NCBI GenBank assembly: GCA_022600805.1 | Contig: JAHZJR010000039.1 | Coordinates: 1-36,588 of the forward strand | Source: Pseudomonadota bacterium | GTDB lineage: Bacteria > Pseudomonadota > Gammaproteobacteria > PS1 > Pseudothioglobaceae | Length of the DNA: 36,588 bases | Direction of reading: 5' to 3' | Shown here: piece after piece, positions 35,409 to 36,588 of the stretch | How the letters are laid out: each line of letters starts with the position of its first letter | Numbering within the stretch: the stretch's first letter is position 1 | Notes under the pieces: generated by a model | What the model saw: only the letters and a program-made list of their open reading frames with translations | What the model was told of the DNA's origin: nothing | The model's database searches: none | Program-made: the position numbers and the translations under genes

Positions 35409-36260
35409 ATGAATTATATGAATAAAAGACTAGAAACCCTTCCTAAAGTGTCGATTGGCCTACCTGTTTACAATGGTGAGGAATATTTAAGAAAAACTTT
35501 AGATTGTTTGCTAGGGCAAACATTTTTAGATATTGAAATAATTGTTTCCGATGACAACTCTTCTGATCAGACTAAAGATATATGTTTAGAATATTGTAAG
35601 CAAGATAATCGAGTTCGTTATTTGAAACAGGAAAAGAATTTTGGTATGCCTGTAAAAAATTTCCGTTTTGTTCTTGATAATGCAGTTGGCGAGTACTTTA
35701 TGTTCGCAAGTCATGATGACTCATGGGATGACAGGTACATTGAAGAATTAGTGAGTGTGCTAGATAATGATTCAAATTGCTCATTAGTCTTTTCAAATTA
35801 TAAAATTAAAAATTTAAAAGGCGCTGGAGAGATTCTTATTGATGTTAGTTCTTCGGTATCTGAGTCAAAGTATATTCGATATATGACAAGACTTATAGAT
35901 AGCCAACCGGCATTAATTTTTGGCTTATTTAGAAGAGAAATTATCAATAGTAAAGATATTATTCTAGCTGACATGTTTACATTGCATTTTGGAAATTTAA
36001 TGTCTTTAAAGGGTAAGATTAAAGTTGTGGATAAGTACATTATGTCTTGGGGTATTAATGGCTCAAGAGATTCTTACTCTATGACTGGAAAAATCATAAG
36101 TTATAGACAGTATTACATAAGCCAGATAAAGCTTATTTTACAGAACTTTAATTTTTTAAAATGGCCCCTGCCAATTATATTCATATCTGTTTGGCTAATT
36201 AATGGCTGGATCAAAAGGAGAGTTTTTCCGCATAAGTTTAATATAAATTTTAATAAGTAA
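35409..36260 (+). CDS. Glycosyltransferase family 2
   Basis: 283 aa; VSIGLPVYNGEEYLRKTLDCLLGQTFLDIEIIVSDDNSSDQTKDI, YFMFASHDDSWDDRYIEELV. Confidence 0.94.
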   Translation: MNYMNKRLETLPKVSIGLPVYNGEEYLRKTLDCLLGQTFLDIEIIVSDDNSSDQTKDICLEYCKQDNRVRYLKQEKNFGMPVKNFRFVLDNAVGEYFMFASHDDSWDDRYIEELVSVLDNDSNCSLVFSNYKIKNLKGAGEILIDVSSSVSESKYIRYMTRLIDSQPALIFGLFRREIINSKDIILADMFTLHFGNLMSLKGKIKVVDKYIMSWGINGSRDSYSMTGKIISYRQYYISQIKLILQNFNFLKWPLPIIFISVWLINGWIKRRVFPHKFNINFNK

Positions 36261-36262
36261 AC

Positions 36263-36588
36263 ATGGTAGCACCTATATCAAAATTGTATATTTGGTCAAT
36301 ATTATTTGAGCCACTTATGTTTTTTGTGTTAACTTCTCGAGACAGCCTCCTCGGTGTTCCATTAAGTGTCTCTAGATTGTTGCAATTATTGGTCGTATTT
36401 CTTTTGATATTGAGTTTTATACATAGGTCGGTGATTAATAAAAATTCAATTATTGTTAATAACTTTTTCCCTGAAAATAAATACCTGGTATTGTATTTTT
36501 TACTACTTATTTTTGCAATAGTTGTTGGGTTGCTTTTTGGGAGTTACGATTTACCAGATCACGTAAATAGGGTGCCTGCATTTTTCAC
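36263..36588 (+). CDS. Multi-TM protein, probably O-antigen polymerase/ligase (Wzy/WaaL-like); truncated by window end
   Basis: ATG 36263, open to the end: MVAPISKLYIWSILFEPLMFFVLTSRDSLLGVPLSVSRLLQLLVVFLLILSFIHRS...YLVLYFLLLIFAIVVGLLFGSYDLPDHVNR. Confidence 0.6.
   Translation, partial: MVAPISKLYIWSILFEPLMFFVLTSRDSLLGVPLSVSRLLQLLVVFLLILSFIHRSVINKNSIIVNNFFPENKYLVLYFLLLIFAIVVGLLFGSYDLPDHVNRVPAFF

Noticed and set aside
506-36040. All minus-strand ORFs in the track (e.g. 3401-3706, 11169-11441, 17866-18279, 30649-30969)
   Set aside because: They overlap well-supported + strand genes, have low-complexity Ser/Leu/Ile-rich translations typical of antisense frames and show no recognisable domains.
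1-36588. CRISPR array, rRNA genes, retron or prophage structural module
   Set aside because: No regularly spaced repeats, no rRNA-like sequence, no reverse transcriptase and no phage structural genes were seen.

Overview
Low-GC bacterial (probably gammaproteobacterial) chromosome window with every supported protein-coding gene on the + strand. Positions 1-5450 hold core genes: yjbQ, a TPR protein, lysS, cmk, rpsA and ihfB. Next is tRNA-Lys(TTT), whose 3' end is repeated as a 52-bp direct repeat about 1 kb downstream (att-like scar). The interval holds toxin-antitoxin remnants. A scar zone follows (6.7-8.0 kb) with a native-looking terminator, a possible JUMPstart/ops-like element, a truncated BRO-N ORF and a C-terminal GDP-fucose-synthase fragment. 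Then comes an AvcD/DCD-type anti-phage deaminase with an extra N-terminal domain, coupled by a TAATG overlap to a surface-polysaccharide locus that runs past the window end. The locus has a PglK/MsbA-like ABC flippase; a SIS/HAD/NeuB/NeuA ulosonic-acid module with class III aminotransferase, VOC, methyltransferases and SDRs; an IS3-family insertion; a CDP-6-deoxyhexose module; glycosyltransferases; three Leptospira-type surface-carbohydrate families; and a second CMP-ulosonate-like module (HMGL-type aldolase fusion, cytidylyltransferase, DapA/NanA-like lyase, HAD phosphatase). Most notable: (i) two genes in the locus (a methyltransferase with G9 and a 2OG-Fe(II) oxygenase with (AT)6) are each off-frame by one repeat unit at a simple repeat, consistent with phase variation; (ii) the unusual second ulosonate module; (iii) the AvcD-like defence gene with a possible TBP-like N-terminal domain; (iv) an in-frame internal deletion relic of a LIC12162-like transferase; (v) an IS3 element with an 18-bp tandem duplication of its right tip and a CCT target duplication. 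Names are from motif recognition only; no database searches were run.
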